In this document: in pieces, positions 48,758 to 57,241 of the stretch
How positions within the stretch are numbered: position 1 is the stretch's first letter
How the letters are laid out: each line of letters begins with the position of its first letter
Source: Alphaproteobacteria bacterium
GTDB lineage: Bacteria > Pseudomonadota > Alphaproteobacteria > GCA-2746255
DNA length: 64,000 nt
Direction: 5' to 3'
Assembly: GCA_021296325.1 (NCBI GenBank)
Contig: JAGWAR010000005.1
Span: forward strand, 1 to 64,000
Notes under the pieces: model-generated
Told to the model about the DNA's origin: nothing
What the model saw: only the letters and a program-made list of their open reading frames with translations
Database searches by the model: none
Made by a program: the position numbers and the translations under genes

Positions 48758-49524
48758 CCTCCCCACAGGACCAAGCCCTTGCCCTCGTTGCGCTCGGCCG
48801 TACCGAAAGTACGAACACGGAAGCCCATCACCGCGCCGGGGCCGGGGCGGCGCATGGCACGTTGCTCTGGGCGGAGGCACAGACGAAGGGGCGGGGCCGG
48901 CACGGACGGGAATGGATTTCACCGCCCGGCAACCTTTATGCATCGTTCATCCTGCGGCCGGCCTGTGACGCGGCCACCGCGACGCAGCTTGCCTTCGTCG
49001 CCGCCCTTGGCGTCGGCCGTTTTCTTTCCCGCTATCTGGATGCGGCGATTCCGGTTCATTTCAAGTGGCCAAACGACGTTCTGGTGAGCGGGCGCAAGAT
49101 CGCCGGCATCCTCGCCGAATCGACGATGGGAAAGACGCAAAACCTCGAATGGGTCGTCCTTGGCGTCGGCATCAACATCGAAACCCATCCCGAAGGGGTC
49201 GAATGGCCGGCCACCTCGCTTCGCGCCCAGGGCGGAAACCCGCCGGAAATCGCCGAACTGGTGGAAGTATTCGGCCAGTCCTTCCTCTTTTGCTACAACG
49301 AATGGCAGGAGAAGGGCTTTTCGCCCATCCGCAAGGCGTGGCTGGAACGCGCCGCGGGACTCGACGAGCCGGTCCGCGTGCGGCTTGGCGAGGAAAGCTT
49401 CGAAGGAACGTTCGTCGGCCTCGACGAAGACGGTGCCCTTCTTGTCTTGAAAGACGGCGACAAGGACCCTAGCCGGGTAACGTCCGGGGATGTCTTTCCA
49501 ATGAAAGTTTTGGCGGGGCTCTAG
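48754..49524 (+). CDS. birA: Biotin--[acetyl-CoA carboxylase] ligase
   Basis: 256 residues. It activates biotin as biotinyl-AMP and attaches it to the carboxylase biotin carrier. Landmarks: [30 protein letters not shown] and [18 protein letters not shown]. There is no N-terminal DNA-binding domain, so it is a ligase but not a repressor. Translationally coupled to nuoN by ATGA overlap. The coaX ATG follows its stop directly. Confidence 0.96.
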   Translation: MTSPQDQALALVALGRTESTNTEAHHRAGAGAAHGTLLWAEAQTKGRGRHGREWISPPGNLYASFILRPACDAATATQLAFVAALGVGRFLSRYLDAAIPVHFKWPNDVLVSGRKIAGILAESTMGKTQNLEWVVLGVGINIETHPEGVEWPATSLRAQGGNPPEIAELVEVFGQSFLFCYNEWQEKGFSPIRKAWLERAAGLDEPVRVRLGEESFEGTFVGLDEDGALLVLKDGDKDPSRVTSGDVFPMKVLAGL

Positions 49525-50292
49525 ATGCTGCTGGCCATCGATTCGGGAAACACGAACATCGTTTTCGCCATCTTCGATGGCGAGAGGATCGTCGGCAAAT
49601 GGCGCAGCTCGACCGATTCGATGCGCACCTCGGACGAATACGCCGTGTGGCTGACCCAATTGATGGCAACGCAGAATCTGCAGTCGCGCGACGTGGACGC
49701 AGCCATCATCGCCTCCGTCGTGCCGGAAGCACTCTATCACCTGAAAAGTCTGTGCCGGGATTAATTCCAGGCCGAACCGATGGTCGTCGGCGAAGAAGGC
49801 ATCGACCCGGGGCTTGTGGTTCACGTCGATCGGCCCGAAGAAGTGGGGGCCGACCGGCTCGTCAACGCGGTTGCCGCGCACAAGCTTTTCAAGGGGCCGT
49901 TGATCGTCATCGATTTTGGAACGGCGACTACCTTTGACGTGATTGACGCGAAGGGAGCCTATTGCGGCGGTGCCATCGCGCCGGGGATCAACCTTTCGCT
50001 GGAGGCGCTGCACCTGACGGCGGCGAAGCTTCCGCGTGTGGCCATCCGCAATCCGGGAAACGTCATCGGCAAGACGACGGTCAGCGCCATGCAGTCCGGC
50101 ATCTATTGGGGATACGTGGCCCTGATCGAAGGCATGATCGCCCGCCTGACGCAGGAATTCGGGGAACCGACGACGGTCGTGGCGACCGGGGGACTGGCGC
50201 CGCTTTTCAACGACGCGACGGACAAGATTGCCCATCTGGTACCGGATTTGACCCTGCAGGGACTTTTGCTGATCCATCGGCTGAACGCGTGA
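49525..50292 (+). CDS. coaX: Type III pantothenate kinase, interrupted by an in-frame ochre codon
   Basis: Phosphorylates pantothenate, the first CoA step. The reading frame from 49525 to 50292 covers the normal ~255 residues: [14 protein letters not shown] at the start and [33 protein letters not shown] later. Codon 80 (49762-49764) is TAA, between CRD and FQAEP, where homologues carry Tyr. The frame is unchanged on both sides, so this is a point nonsense, not a frameshift. A restart at ATG 49780 would lack the phosphate-binding N-terminus and be inactive. It may be a sequence error, a true pseudogene backed by another kinase, or suppressed. Confidence 0.9.
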
Positions 50293-51965
50293 CTTCAAGC
50301 CCCCCAAAAAAGGACGAGCTTCTCTACCTGCCGCTTGGTGGGGCCGGCGAGATCGGCATGAACTGCTATCTCTACGGCCATGACGGCAAGTGGCTGATGG
50401 TCGATCTCGGCATTACCTTCGCCGCGGAGGGCACGCCCGGCATCAAGATCCTGATGCCGAACCTCGACTTCATCGAACAGCGCCGCGAGGACCTGGTTGG
50501 CCTCGTGCTGACCCATGGCCACGAGGACCATCTGGGCGCCGTCGCCTATTTGTGGCCGAAGCTGAACTGTCCGATCTACGCCACGCCCTTTACCGCGGCG
50601 CTGCTCCGCCGCAAGCTTGCCGAGACCGGCCTGGAAGGCAAGGTGCCGCTTCACGAGATCGCCCTTGGCGGCGACATTCACCTGCCGCCCTTCGAGGTTG
50701 GCTTCGTGACGCTGACCCATTCCATTCCGGAGCCGAACGCGCTGGCCATTCGCACCCCGCTCGGCACGGTCCTGCACAGCGGCGACTGGAAGCTCGACCC
50801 GGATCCTCTGATCGGCGCGCCGCCGGACGAGGCGGCCCTGCGCTCGCTCGGGGAAGAGGGCGTGCTGGCCATGACGAACGATTCGACGAACGTCATGGTC
50901 GAGGGCACATCCGGCTCGGAGGCCGATTTGCGGAACCGGCTTACGGAGTTGATCGGCCGCTTCTCGAATCGCGTCGTCGTTGCCTGCTTTGCGACGAACG
51001 TTGCGCGCCTTTTCTCGATCGCGGCGGCTGCCAAGGCAAACGGCCGCGCGGTGGCGCTGGCTGGCCGCTCCCTTTGGCGGATCGACGACGTGGCCCGCGA
51101 GACCGGCGTGCTGAAAGGCCTGCCGCCGTTTCTCGACGACGAGGCCGCCGTTCATTTGCCGCGGGACGAAATCGTGCTCGTCTGCACCGGCTCTCAGGGC
51201 GAGCCGCGCGCCGCCCTCAGCCAGATCGTGAAAGGCGGCCACCGGAACATCCGGCTCGAGGAAGGGGACGTGGTGATCTTTTCCTCGCGGGTCATTCCGG
51301 GCAACGAGAAGGCGATTGCCAATCTTCAGGACGAACTCGTGCGCAACGGGATCGAAGTCATCACGGCAGCTGATCACGATGTCCATGTCTCGGGTCATCC
51401 GGCGCGCGTCGAGCTACGGCGCATGTACGAGTGGGTACGCCCCCGCTTTGCCATTCCGATGCATGGCGAGCCGCGCCACCTGCGCGCCCATGTCGAGCTT
51501 GCCAAGGCTTGTCAGGTGCCGGCGGCCATTCAGGTGGAGAATGGCGAGCTTTTGCGAATCACGCAGGACACTGCCGACATCGTTGATGAGGTGCCGACCG
51601 GCCGGTTGGCGCTGGATGGCAAACGACTGGTGCCTCTTGACGACGCGACAATGAAATTCCGCCGATCCATGCACAACGAAGGCCTGGTCGTGGCAACGGT
51701 GGTGATGAACGGCGGCGGCACGCTTGCTTCCCTGCCCATGGTGACGGCGCCCGGCCTGCTGGATCCGGAAACGGATGCGGCGGTGCTGGAGGAAGCGGCG
51801 ATCCGGGTGGCCGAAGCGGTCGAGGACCTCTCCTCCGAAGGGCGTGGGGACGCGGAAACCCTTACCCGCACCATCCGCCTGGCGGCGCGGCGCTACCTGC
51901 GCGACGTCAGCGGCAAGAAACCGCAGGTCGAAGTCCATTTGGTGCGCCTGAGCGGCTCGGGGTAG
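50289..51965 (+). CDS. rnj: Ribonuclease J
   Basis: 558 residues from GTG 50289, overlapping the coaX stop. Metallo-beta-lactamase/beta-CASP exo- and endoribonuclease: [12 protein letters not shown] provides the metal ligands, followed by [19 protein letters not shown] and TNDSTNVM. The beta-CASP and C-terminal region has [10 protein letters not shown] and HVSGHPAR. It degrades and matures RNA 5' to 3'. The coaX-rnj-mce order is typical of this group. Confidence 0.96.
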   Translation: MTSSPPKKDELLYLPLGGAGEIGMNCYLYGHDGKWLMVDLGITFAAEGTPGIKILMPNLDFIEQRREDLVGLVLTHGHEDHLGAVAYLWPKLNCPIYATPFTAALLRRKLAETGLEGKVPLHEIALGGDIHLPPFEVGFVTLTHSIPEPNALAIRTPLGTVLHSGDWKLDPDPLIGAPPDEAALRSLGEEGVLAMTNDSTNVMVEGTSGSEADLRNRLTELIGRFSNRVVVACFATNVARLFSIAAAAKANGRAVALAGRSLWRIDDVARETGVLKGLPPFLDDEAAVHLPRDEIVLVCTGSQGEPRAALSQIVKGGHRNIRLEEGDVVIFSSRVIPGNEKAIANLQDELVRNGIEVITAADHDVHVSGHPARVELRRMYEWVRPRFAIPMHGEPRHLRAHVELAKACQVPAAIQVENGELLRITQDTADIVDEVPTGRLALDGKRLVPLDDATMKFRRSMHNEGLVVATVVMNGGGTLASLPMVTAPGLLDPETDAAVLEEAAIRVAEAVEDLSSEGRGDAETLTRTIRLAARRYLRDVSGKKPQVEVHLVRLSGSG

Positions 51966-51994
51966 AATGGGACTATCTAAAAAGTGAGGAAAAC

Positions 51995-52408
51995 ATGATT
52001 GGAAGATTAAACCACGTGGCTATCGTCGTTCCCGATCTGGAGGCTGCCGCCAAGCTTTACCGGGAGAACATGGGAGCCGATGTTTCCGAGGCGGTCGACA
52101 TGCCGGCAAACGGGGTGACGACCGTTTTCGTGCACCTGCCGAATACGAACATCGAACTGCTGCATCCTCTGGGCGAGAATTCGCCGGTGGCCAATTTCCT
52201 GGAGCGCAACCCGGCCGGCGGCATCCATCACGTATGTTACGAGGTCGACGATGTCGTGGTCGCCCGCGATCGGCTGAAGGCCCTTGGCGCCCGCGTCCTC
52301 GGCGATGGCGAGCCGAAACTGGGGGCCCATGGCAAGCCCACGATCTTTCTGCATCCCAAGGATTTCTTCGGCACGCTGGTTGAACTCGAAGAGCCCTCCG
52401 AGTCCTAG
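51995..52408 (+). CDS. mce: Methylmalonyl-CoA epimerase
   Basis: 137 residues, VOC fold. LNHVAIVVPDLEAAAKLY, IELLHPLGENSPVANFLE and GGIHHVCYEVDD are highly conserved in methylmalonyl-CoA epimerases, which convert (S)- to (R)-methylmalonyl-CoA in propionate breakdown. Metal ligands are His (NHVAIV), His (HHVCYE) and Glu (LVELEE). GTGAGGAAAAC precedes the ATG. It lies between rnj and DUF1467, an order often seen in alphaproteobacteria. Confidence 0.95.
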   Translation: MIGRLNHVAIVVPDLEAAAKLYRENMGADVSEAVDMPANGVTTVFVHLPNTNIELLHPLGENSPVANFLERNPAGGIHHVCYEVDDVVVARDRLKALGARVLGDGEPKLGAHGKPTIFLHPKDFFGTLVELEEPSES

Positions 52409-52409
52409 G

Positions 52410-52649
52410 ATGACCTGGACAAGCGGCCTTTTCGTCTATGCCCTCCTTTGGTGGCTGGTCCTCTTCATGGTGCTGCCTTGGGGGGTGCGCCAGCCGGACG
52501 TCGTCGAGGAAGGCCACATGGCGGGCGCGCCGGACAAGCCACGCATGTGGATGAAGCTGGGCGTGACGACGGTTATTGCGGCCGCGCTTTGGCTGGTCGT
52601 CTTTTACATTATCGAAGCGGACCTTATTTCCTTCCACGAACCGGTTTGA
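52410..52649 (+). CDS. DUF1467 family small membrane protein
   Basis: 79 residues from ATG 52410 (the track ORF starts earlier, within mce). Two transmembrane helices (LFVYALLWWLVLFMVLPWG and VTTVIAAALWLVVFYII regions) flank a polar loop (RQPDVVEEGHMAGAPDKPRMW). DUF1467 proteins sit next to mce and proS in many alphaproteobacteria; the function is unknown to me. Confidence 0.85.
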   Translation: MTWTSGLFVYALLWWLVLFMVLPWGVRQPDVVEEGHMAGAPDKPRMWMKLGVTTVIAAALWLVVFYIIEADLISFHEPV

Positions 52650-52650
52650 A

Positions 52651-53190
52651 ATGGCAGAAAGTTATTGTGAAATCGCGAAGGGGCATCCCTTTCACGGTCC
52701 CTTTCATGATAACGAACATGGTTTTCCGACTCGCGACGATGCTGTTCTTTTCGAACGGCTCTGTCTCGAGATCAATCAGGCAGGGCTTTCCTGGCTGACG
52801 GTGCTGAAGAAGCGGGAAGCCTTCCGGAAGGCATACCGGGGCTTCGACCTCGACAAGGTGGCGCGTTTCGGCAAACGGGACATCGACCGGCTGCTGGGCG
52901 ATGCCGGCATCATTCGCAACCGGCGGAAGATCGAGGCGGCCATCGAGAATGCGAAGCGCCTGTGCGCCGTCCGGGCCGAGCATGGGTCCTTTGCCGGCTG
53001 GCTGGATGGCCAGGTACCGCAAAATCTCGAAGAATGGATTCCAGTATTTCGCAAGACATTCGTCTTTACAGGCAAAGAAATCGTCAATGAATTCTTGACC
53101 GGGACGGGCTACCTGCCGGGGGCCCATGATCCCGAATGTCCTGTCTACCGACTTGTTTTAAAAGAAAAACCGCCCTGGATGCGGGAGTAG
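52651..53190 (+). CDS. tag: DNA-3-methyladenine glycosylase I
   Basis: 179 residues. Removes 3-methyladenine from alkylated DNA. Landmarks: FHDNEHGFPTRDDAVLFERLCLEINQAGLSW (catalytic Glu region, part FERLCLEINQAGLSW), TVLKKREAFRKAYRGFD, and the C-terminal GAHDPECPVY with His/Cys of the zinc clasp. The N-terminal Cys (ESYCEIAK) is the partner ligand. ATG 52651 lies 1 nt after the DUF1467 stop. It sits between DUF1467 and proS, an insertion not always present in this neighbourhood. Confidence 0.93.
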   Translation: MAESYCEIAKGHPFHGPFHDNEHGFPTRDDAVLFERLCLEINQAGLSWLTVLKKREAFRKAYRGFDLDKVARFGKRDIDRLLGDAGIIRNRRKIEAAIENAKRLCAVRAEHGSFAGWLDGQVPQNLEEWIPVFRKTFVFTGKEIVNEFLTGTGYLPGAHDPECPVYRLVLKEKPPWMRE

Positions 53191-53346
53191 GGCGGAGAAT
53201 GCCCCGGCAGGCGATTTCTTTAAATATTAACCATTTTTTAAGGGCGGGATGCAAAATTCAACCTATCCATGAGGAGACCTTACGTTTTTGCTTTGCGAGT
53301 TACATGGCTAGTGGGGTGTCTTCTGGACGTTTCCTCCCTGAACTTT

Positions 53347-53377
53347 CGGCCGCGTCGCAATGTCGCGGCCGTTTTTC
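53347..53377 (+). terminator. Strong intrinsic terminator before the exported-protein gene
   Basis: A perfect 8-bp stem CGGCCGCG/CGCGGCCG with a 9-nt loop, then TTTTT. It lies 157 nt beyond the tag stop. It could end the upstream operon or a small RNA starting in the preceding AT-rich gap (53191-53346). Confidence 0.85.
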
Positions 53378-53402
53378 TTGTGCAAAGGCAATTTTCTCGC
53401 GG

Positions 53403-53870
53403 ATGCGGGTAGCCATGGCTCCAGGGACAGCAAACCGATCCATCTTTTGTCCGGCCGGCCTTCTCGCCTGCCTTGCCTGGGTGGCACCGGCGGTGGCGGA
53501 GGATACGCTTTTGATCGGCGGTGAAACGGTGACGGTAAGCCGCACGGATTGCCTGAAAATCACGAAACACGTGCCGGCGGCGGATGTGGAATACCAGCCG
53601 GGCGTGGACGTACATGGCCGGCCGGTCGCTCCCGCCGACGTCGAGGGCAGTTCCTCAGTCAAGGTGCCGGAGAATTTCACGATCGACATCACCGTCGAGC
53701 TGGATGCGCGTTTCGGCATGCCGGCGACGCCCGATTTCTACAAACCGGAGGCGAACATCGGTGTCGTCACCGTCGAGGGGGACCAGGCCTATTTCAACGG
53801 ACAGCCGCTTGCCACCGAATCGGTCAACGAACTGGCGGAAATCTGCCGCAAGCTTACCAAGACCAAATAG
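53403..53870 (+). CDS. Predicted exported protein of unknown function
   Basis: About 155 residues from ATG 53403 (alternative 53415). A signal peptide (CPAGLLACLAWVAPAVAED) is followed by a beta-rich domain with a single Cys pair (TDCLKI and EICRKL) and acidic strands (ENFTIDITVELDARF, IGVVTVEGDQAYFNG). No family is recognised. The track start at 53136 overlaps tag and runs through the terminator, so it is rejected. It is 61 nt upstream of proS, but the terminator upstream suggests its own promoter. Confidence 0.65.
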   Translation: MRVAMAPGTANRSIFCPAGLLACLAWVAPAVAEDTLLIGGETVTVSRTDCLKITKHVPAADVEYQPGVDVHGRPVAPADVEGSSSVKVPENFTIDITVELDARFGMPATPDFYKPEANIGVVTVEGDQAYFNGQPLATESVNELAEICRKLTKTK

Positions 53871-53931
53871 GCCTCCGTTGCATTAAAGGTGGCCATTGCC
53901 TAAAGTTTTGGCCCCTTCCGCACGAGGTCCC

Positions 53932-55209
53932 ATGCGCCTGTCTCTGTTCCTGCTTCCTACCCTGAAAGAGAGCCCGGCCGAGGCTCAGATCGTCTCGCAC
54001 CGCCTGAGCCTGCGGGCCGGCCTGGTCCGGCAGATGAGCGCCGGGATCTACGCCTGGTTGGCGCTGGGGTTCCGTGTTCTGAAGAAGATCGAGCAGATCG
54101 TTCGCGAAGAGCAGGACCGCGCCGGCTGCCAGGAAGTCCTGATGCCGACGGTCCAGTCGGCCGAGCTGTGGCAGGAAAGCGGGCGGTACGACGATTACGG
54201 CGAGGAAATGCTGCGTTTCAACGATCGCCACGGGCGCGAGATGCTCTACGGGCCGACGAACGAGGAAATGATCACGGACATCTTCCGCCAGTACGTGAAA
54301 AGCTACCGCGACCTTCCGAAGAACCTGTACCAGATCCAGTGGAAATTCCGGGACGAGGTGCGCCCGCGCTTCGGCGTCATGCGGGGCCGCGAGTTTTTGA
54401 TGAAGGACAACTACTCCTTCGATCTGGACTTCGAGGGCGCGAAGCGGTCCTACGAGAACATGTACCAGACCTATCTCCGGACCTTTGCCCGCATGGGGCT
54501 GACGGCGATTGCCGTGCGCGCCGATCCGGGCGCCATCGGTGGCACGTTAAGCCAGGAGTTCCACATCCTCGCCGAAACCGGCGAAAGCAAGGTGTTTTAC
54601 GACGCCGGTCTTGATTCCCTCGGCCCCGAAGACGTCGAAGCCGCCCAGCAGCTTTACGCCTGCACGGAGGAAAAGCACGATCCGGCGGCCTGCACCGTGC
54701 CGCCGGACCGCCTGCGCGAGGCGCGCGGGATTGAAGTCGGCCACATCTTTTATTTCGGCACGAAATATTCGAAGGCGATGAACGTCGAGGTGGCCGGGCC
54801 CAACGGCGAATCGATCGTCGTCGAGATGGGGTCTTACGGCATCGGTATTTCGCGTCTGGTCGGCGCCATCATCGAGGCATCCCATGACGAGAAGGGAATC
54901 GTCTGGCCGGAACCCGTCGCCCCTTTCCGGGTTGGCTTGATCAACCTGCGAAGCGGGGATGCGGCCTGCGACAAGGCGGCGGACGCGTTGTATGAAAAAC
55001 TGAACGCCGCCGGTATCGAGGTGCTTTACGACGACCGCGACGAACGTTCCGGCGTCAAATTCGCCACGATGGATCTCATCGGCCTGCCCTGGCAACTCGT
55101 CGTCGGTCCGCGCGGGGTGAAAAACGGCGTTGTTGAACTCAAGCGCCGCGCCGGCGGGGAAAGCGAGGAACTTTCCGTCGAATCCGCACTCGCGCGGCTT
55201 GTGGATTGA
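53932..55209 (+). CDS. proS: Prolyl-tRNA synthetase (alphaproteobacterial short form)
   Basis: 425 residues from ATG 53932, with GAGG about 4 nt upstream; the track TTG 53896 adds 12 residues. Class II synthetase that charges tRNA-Pro. Motif 2 ([20 protein letters not shown]) and motif 3 ([15 protein letters not shown]) are intact. It lacks the large editing (INS) insert found in the ~570-residue E. coli form, as expected in alphaproteobacteria. The tail holds the anticodon-binding domain ([15 protein letters not shown]). lolC follows after 2 nt. Confidence 0.96.
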   Translation: MRLSLFLLPTLKESPAEAQIVSHRLSLRAGLVRQMSAGIYAWLALGFRVLKKIEQIVREEQDRAGCQEVLMPTVQSAELWQESGRYDDYGEEMLRFNDRHGREMLYGPTNEEMITDIFRQYVKSYRDLPKNLYQIQWKFRDEVRPRFGVMRGREFLMKDNYSFDLDFEGAKRSYENMYQTYLRTFARMGLTAIAVRADPGAIGGTLSQEFHILAETGESKVFYDAGLDSLGPEDVEAAQQLYACTEEKHDPAACTVPPDRLREARGIEVGHIFYFGTKYSKAMNVEVAGPNGESIVVEMGSYGIGISRLVGAIIEASHDEKGIVWPEPVAPFRVGLINLRSGDAACDKAADALYEKLNAAGIEVLYDDRDERSGVKFATMDLIGLPWQLVVGPRGVKNGVVELKRRAGGESEELSVESALARLVD

Positions 55210-55211
55210 GC

Positions 55212-56456
55212 ATGTTTGGTCCCTTCGAGCGCATGGTGGCCGGCCGCTATTTGCGGTCGCGGCGGCAGGAAGGCTTCATCTCGATCATCGCCGGCTTTTC
55301 GCTTCTGGGCATCGCGCTTGGCGTGGCGACGCTCATCATCGTCATGTCCGTCATGGGCGGGTTTCGCGAGGAACTCCTGAAACGCATCCTTGGGCTTAAC
55401 GGTCATCTCGGCGTCTACGGCATGGGCGTGCCGCTCGAGGATTTCGACCGGTTGAAAGGCGAGATCGTCAAGCTGGATGACGTTGTCGAGGTGGCGCCGC
55501 TGATCGAAGGGCAGGTCATGGCCACCGCCAACAACGTGGCGCGCGGCGCCATGGTCCACGGGCTCCGGCGCGAGGATCTGCTGGCCCGCAAGCTGGTGGC
55601 GGAACACATCACGGAAGGCAGCCTTGAGGCCTATGGCGAGGAGGATTCGATCGTTCTCGGCCAAAGGCTCGCCGAGAAGCTGGGGCTTCGGGTCGGCGAT
55701 TCGCTGACCCTTATTTCACCCCAGGGCAACGTCACCGCCTTCGGCACGGTGCCGCGGCTTCGCGCCTACAGGGTCGGCGCCACCTTCGAGATCGGCATGT
55801 ACGAATACGACAGCTCCTTCATCTTCATGCCGCTCGAGGCGGCCCAGGTTTTCTTTCGCCTGAAGGGCCAGGTCTCGGGACTGGAGGTCATGCTCACCGA
55901 TCCCGACCGGGTGGACGCCGTGCGTCCGGGCATCGCCGCCGCCGCCGGCGGGGGAAAGCGCATTTACGACTGGCAGGAGGCGAATGCCAGTTTCTTCAAC
56001 GCAATCAAGGTCGAACGCAACGTCATGTTCCTGATCCTGACGCTGATCATCCTGGTTGCGGCCTTCAACATCATCTCCAGCCTCATCATGCTGGTGAAGG
56101 ATAAGGGGCAGGCGATTGCGATCCTGCGCACGATGGGCGCCACCCGCGGCATGATCATGCGCATCTTCTTCCTTTGCGGGGCGGGCGTGGGGGTGACCGG
56201 TACGATCCTGGGTTCCGTCCTTGGGCTTGTTTTTACGCTGAACATCGAATCGGTCCGCGACTGGCTGGAAGGCATCAGCGGGGCCGAGCTTTTCGCGGCC
56301 GAAATCTATTTCCTTTCCCATTTGCCCGTGAAGATCGACTGGGCCGAGATCACCGGCATCGTGCTGATGGGGCTGGCGCTTTCCTTCCTTGCCACGCTGT
56401 ATCCTTCCTGGCGGGCGGCCCGGCTCGACCCGGTCGAGGCGTTGCGCTATGAGTGA
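55212..56456 (+). CDS. lolC: Lipoprotein-releasing ABC transporter permease
   Basis: 414 residues, four transmembrane helices (one at ~23-45, three near 270-395) around a periplasmic domain. [26 protein letters not shown] and [17 protein letters not shown] are characteristic of LolC/LolE. It extracts outer-membrane lipoproteins from the inner membrane to LolA. Only one permease is present, as in many alphaproteobacteria with a LolF-type single permease, so it may function as a homodimer. The 3' end overlaps lolD by 8 bp. Confidence 0.93.
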   Translation: MFGPFERMVAGRYLRSRRQEGFISIIAGFSLLGIALGVATLIIVMSVMGGFREELLKRILGLNGHLGVYGMGVPLEDFDRLKGEIVKLDDVVEVAPLIEGQVMATANNVARGAMVHGLRREDLLARKLVAEHITEGSLEAYGEEDSIVLGQRLAEKLGLRVGDSLTLISPQGNVTAFGTVPRLRAYRVGATFEIGMYEYDSSFIFMPLEAAQVFFRLKGQVSGLEVMLTDPDRVDAVRPGIAAAAGGGKRIYDWQEANASFFNAIKVERNVMFLILTLIILVAAFNIISSLIMLVKDKGQAIAILRTMGATRGMIMRIFFLCGAGVGVTGTILGSVLGLVFTLNIESVRDWLEGISGAELFAAEIYFLSHLPVKIDWAEITGIVLMGLALSFLATLYPSWRAARLDPVEALRYE

Positions 56457-57129
56457 GCCGGTCCTCCGTCTTGAGGCGATCCGGCGAAGCTACCTGCAGG
56501 GGGCGGCCCGGCTCGACGTGCTGCGCGACGTTTCGCTCGAAATAAAAAGCGGCGAAATCGTGGCCCTGCTCGGGCCGTCCGGGGCCGGCAAGTCGACGCT
56601 GCTGCACGTTGCCGGCCTGCTGGAGCGGCCCGGTGCCGGTGAGGTGGTGATTCAGGGCCGGGCCTGTGGCCCGCTTTCCGACCCGGAACGCACGGCAATC
56701 CGGCGGACCGAGCTTGGCTTCGTCTACCAGTTCCATCACCTGCTTGCTGAATTTACCGCCCTTGAGAACGTGGCGTTGCCCCGGATGATCGACGGGGCTT
56801 CCCGCGAAGCGGCGGGGGTGCGGGGGGTCGAACTGCTGGAGGCGGTCGGCCTTGGCGGGCGTCTCGCCCACCGGCCGAGCGAGCTTTCCGGCGGCGAACA
56901 GCAGCGCGTGGCGATCGCGCGCGCGGTCGCCAACCGCCCGGCGGTCCTGTTGGCGGACGAGCCGACCGGCAACCTCGACCACAAGACGGCGGACGCCGTC
57001 TTCGAGCAAATCGTGCGCCTGGTCCGCGAAACCGGGCTTGCCGCGTTGGTCGCCACTCACAACCTGGAACTCGCCAAGCGGATGGACCGCACGCTTTTCC
57101 TGCGCGAAGGCGCCATCGTTCCGGGCTAG
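56449..57129 (+). CDS. lolD: Lipoprotein-releasing ABC transporter ATPase
   Basis: 226 residues from ATG 56449 (the track ORF starts within lolC). Walker [11 protein letters not shown]-loop [17 protein letters not shown], signature [14 protein letters not shown], Walker [18 protein letters not shown] is the LolD-specific stretch. It powers lipoprotein release by LolC. The start overlaps the lolC stop. Confidence 0.95.
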   Translation: MSEPVLRLEAIRRSYLQGAARLDVLRDVSLEIKSGEIVALLGPSGAGKSTLLHVAGLLERPGAGEVVIQGRACGPLSDPERTAIRRTELGFVYQFHHLLAEFTALENVALPRMIDGASREAAGVRGVELLEAVGLGGRLAHRPSELSGGEQQRVAIARAVANRPAVLLADEPTGNLDHKTADAVFEQIVRLVRETGLAALVATHNLELAKRMDRTLFLREGAIVPG

Positions 57130-57241
57130 GGCCGGGTCCCTGCGATTTTTTGTGGATAACTTCCCATGGCTTCCCGCCGGGCGCTGACAAGCGCCGGCAG
57201 ATGTGAAATTCTATTCCAACCCGCCGCCTTCGGATGGAAGC

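Noticed and set aside
47231-48943. 570-residue ORF antisense to nuoN/birA
   Set aside because: Composition is Gly/Arg/His/Gln-rich low complexity and follows the GC-rich codon shadow of nuoN. No motifs, start site or signal.
49762-49780. Frameshift in coaX
   Set aside because: Both parts are in the same frame and the residues on either side are contiguous with the family; it is a nonsense codon, not an indel.
53136-53402. N-terminal extension of the exported protein
   Set aside because: It would overlap tag and translate through the strong terminator; the signal peptide begins near 53403.
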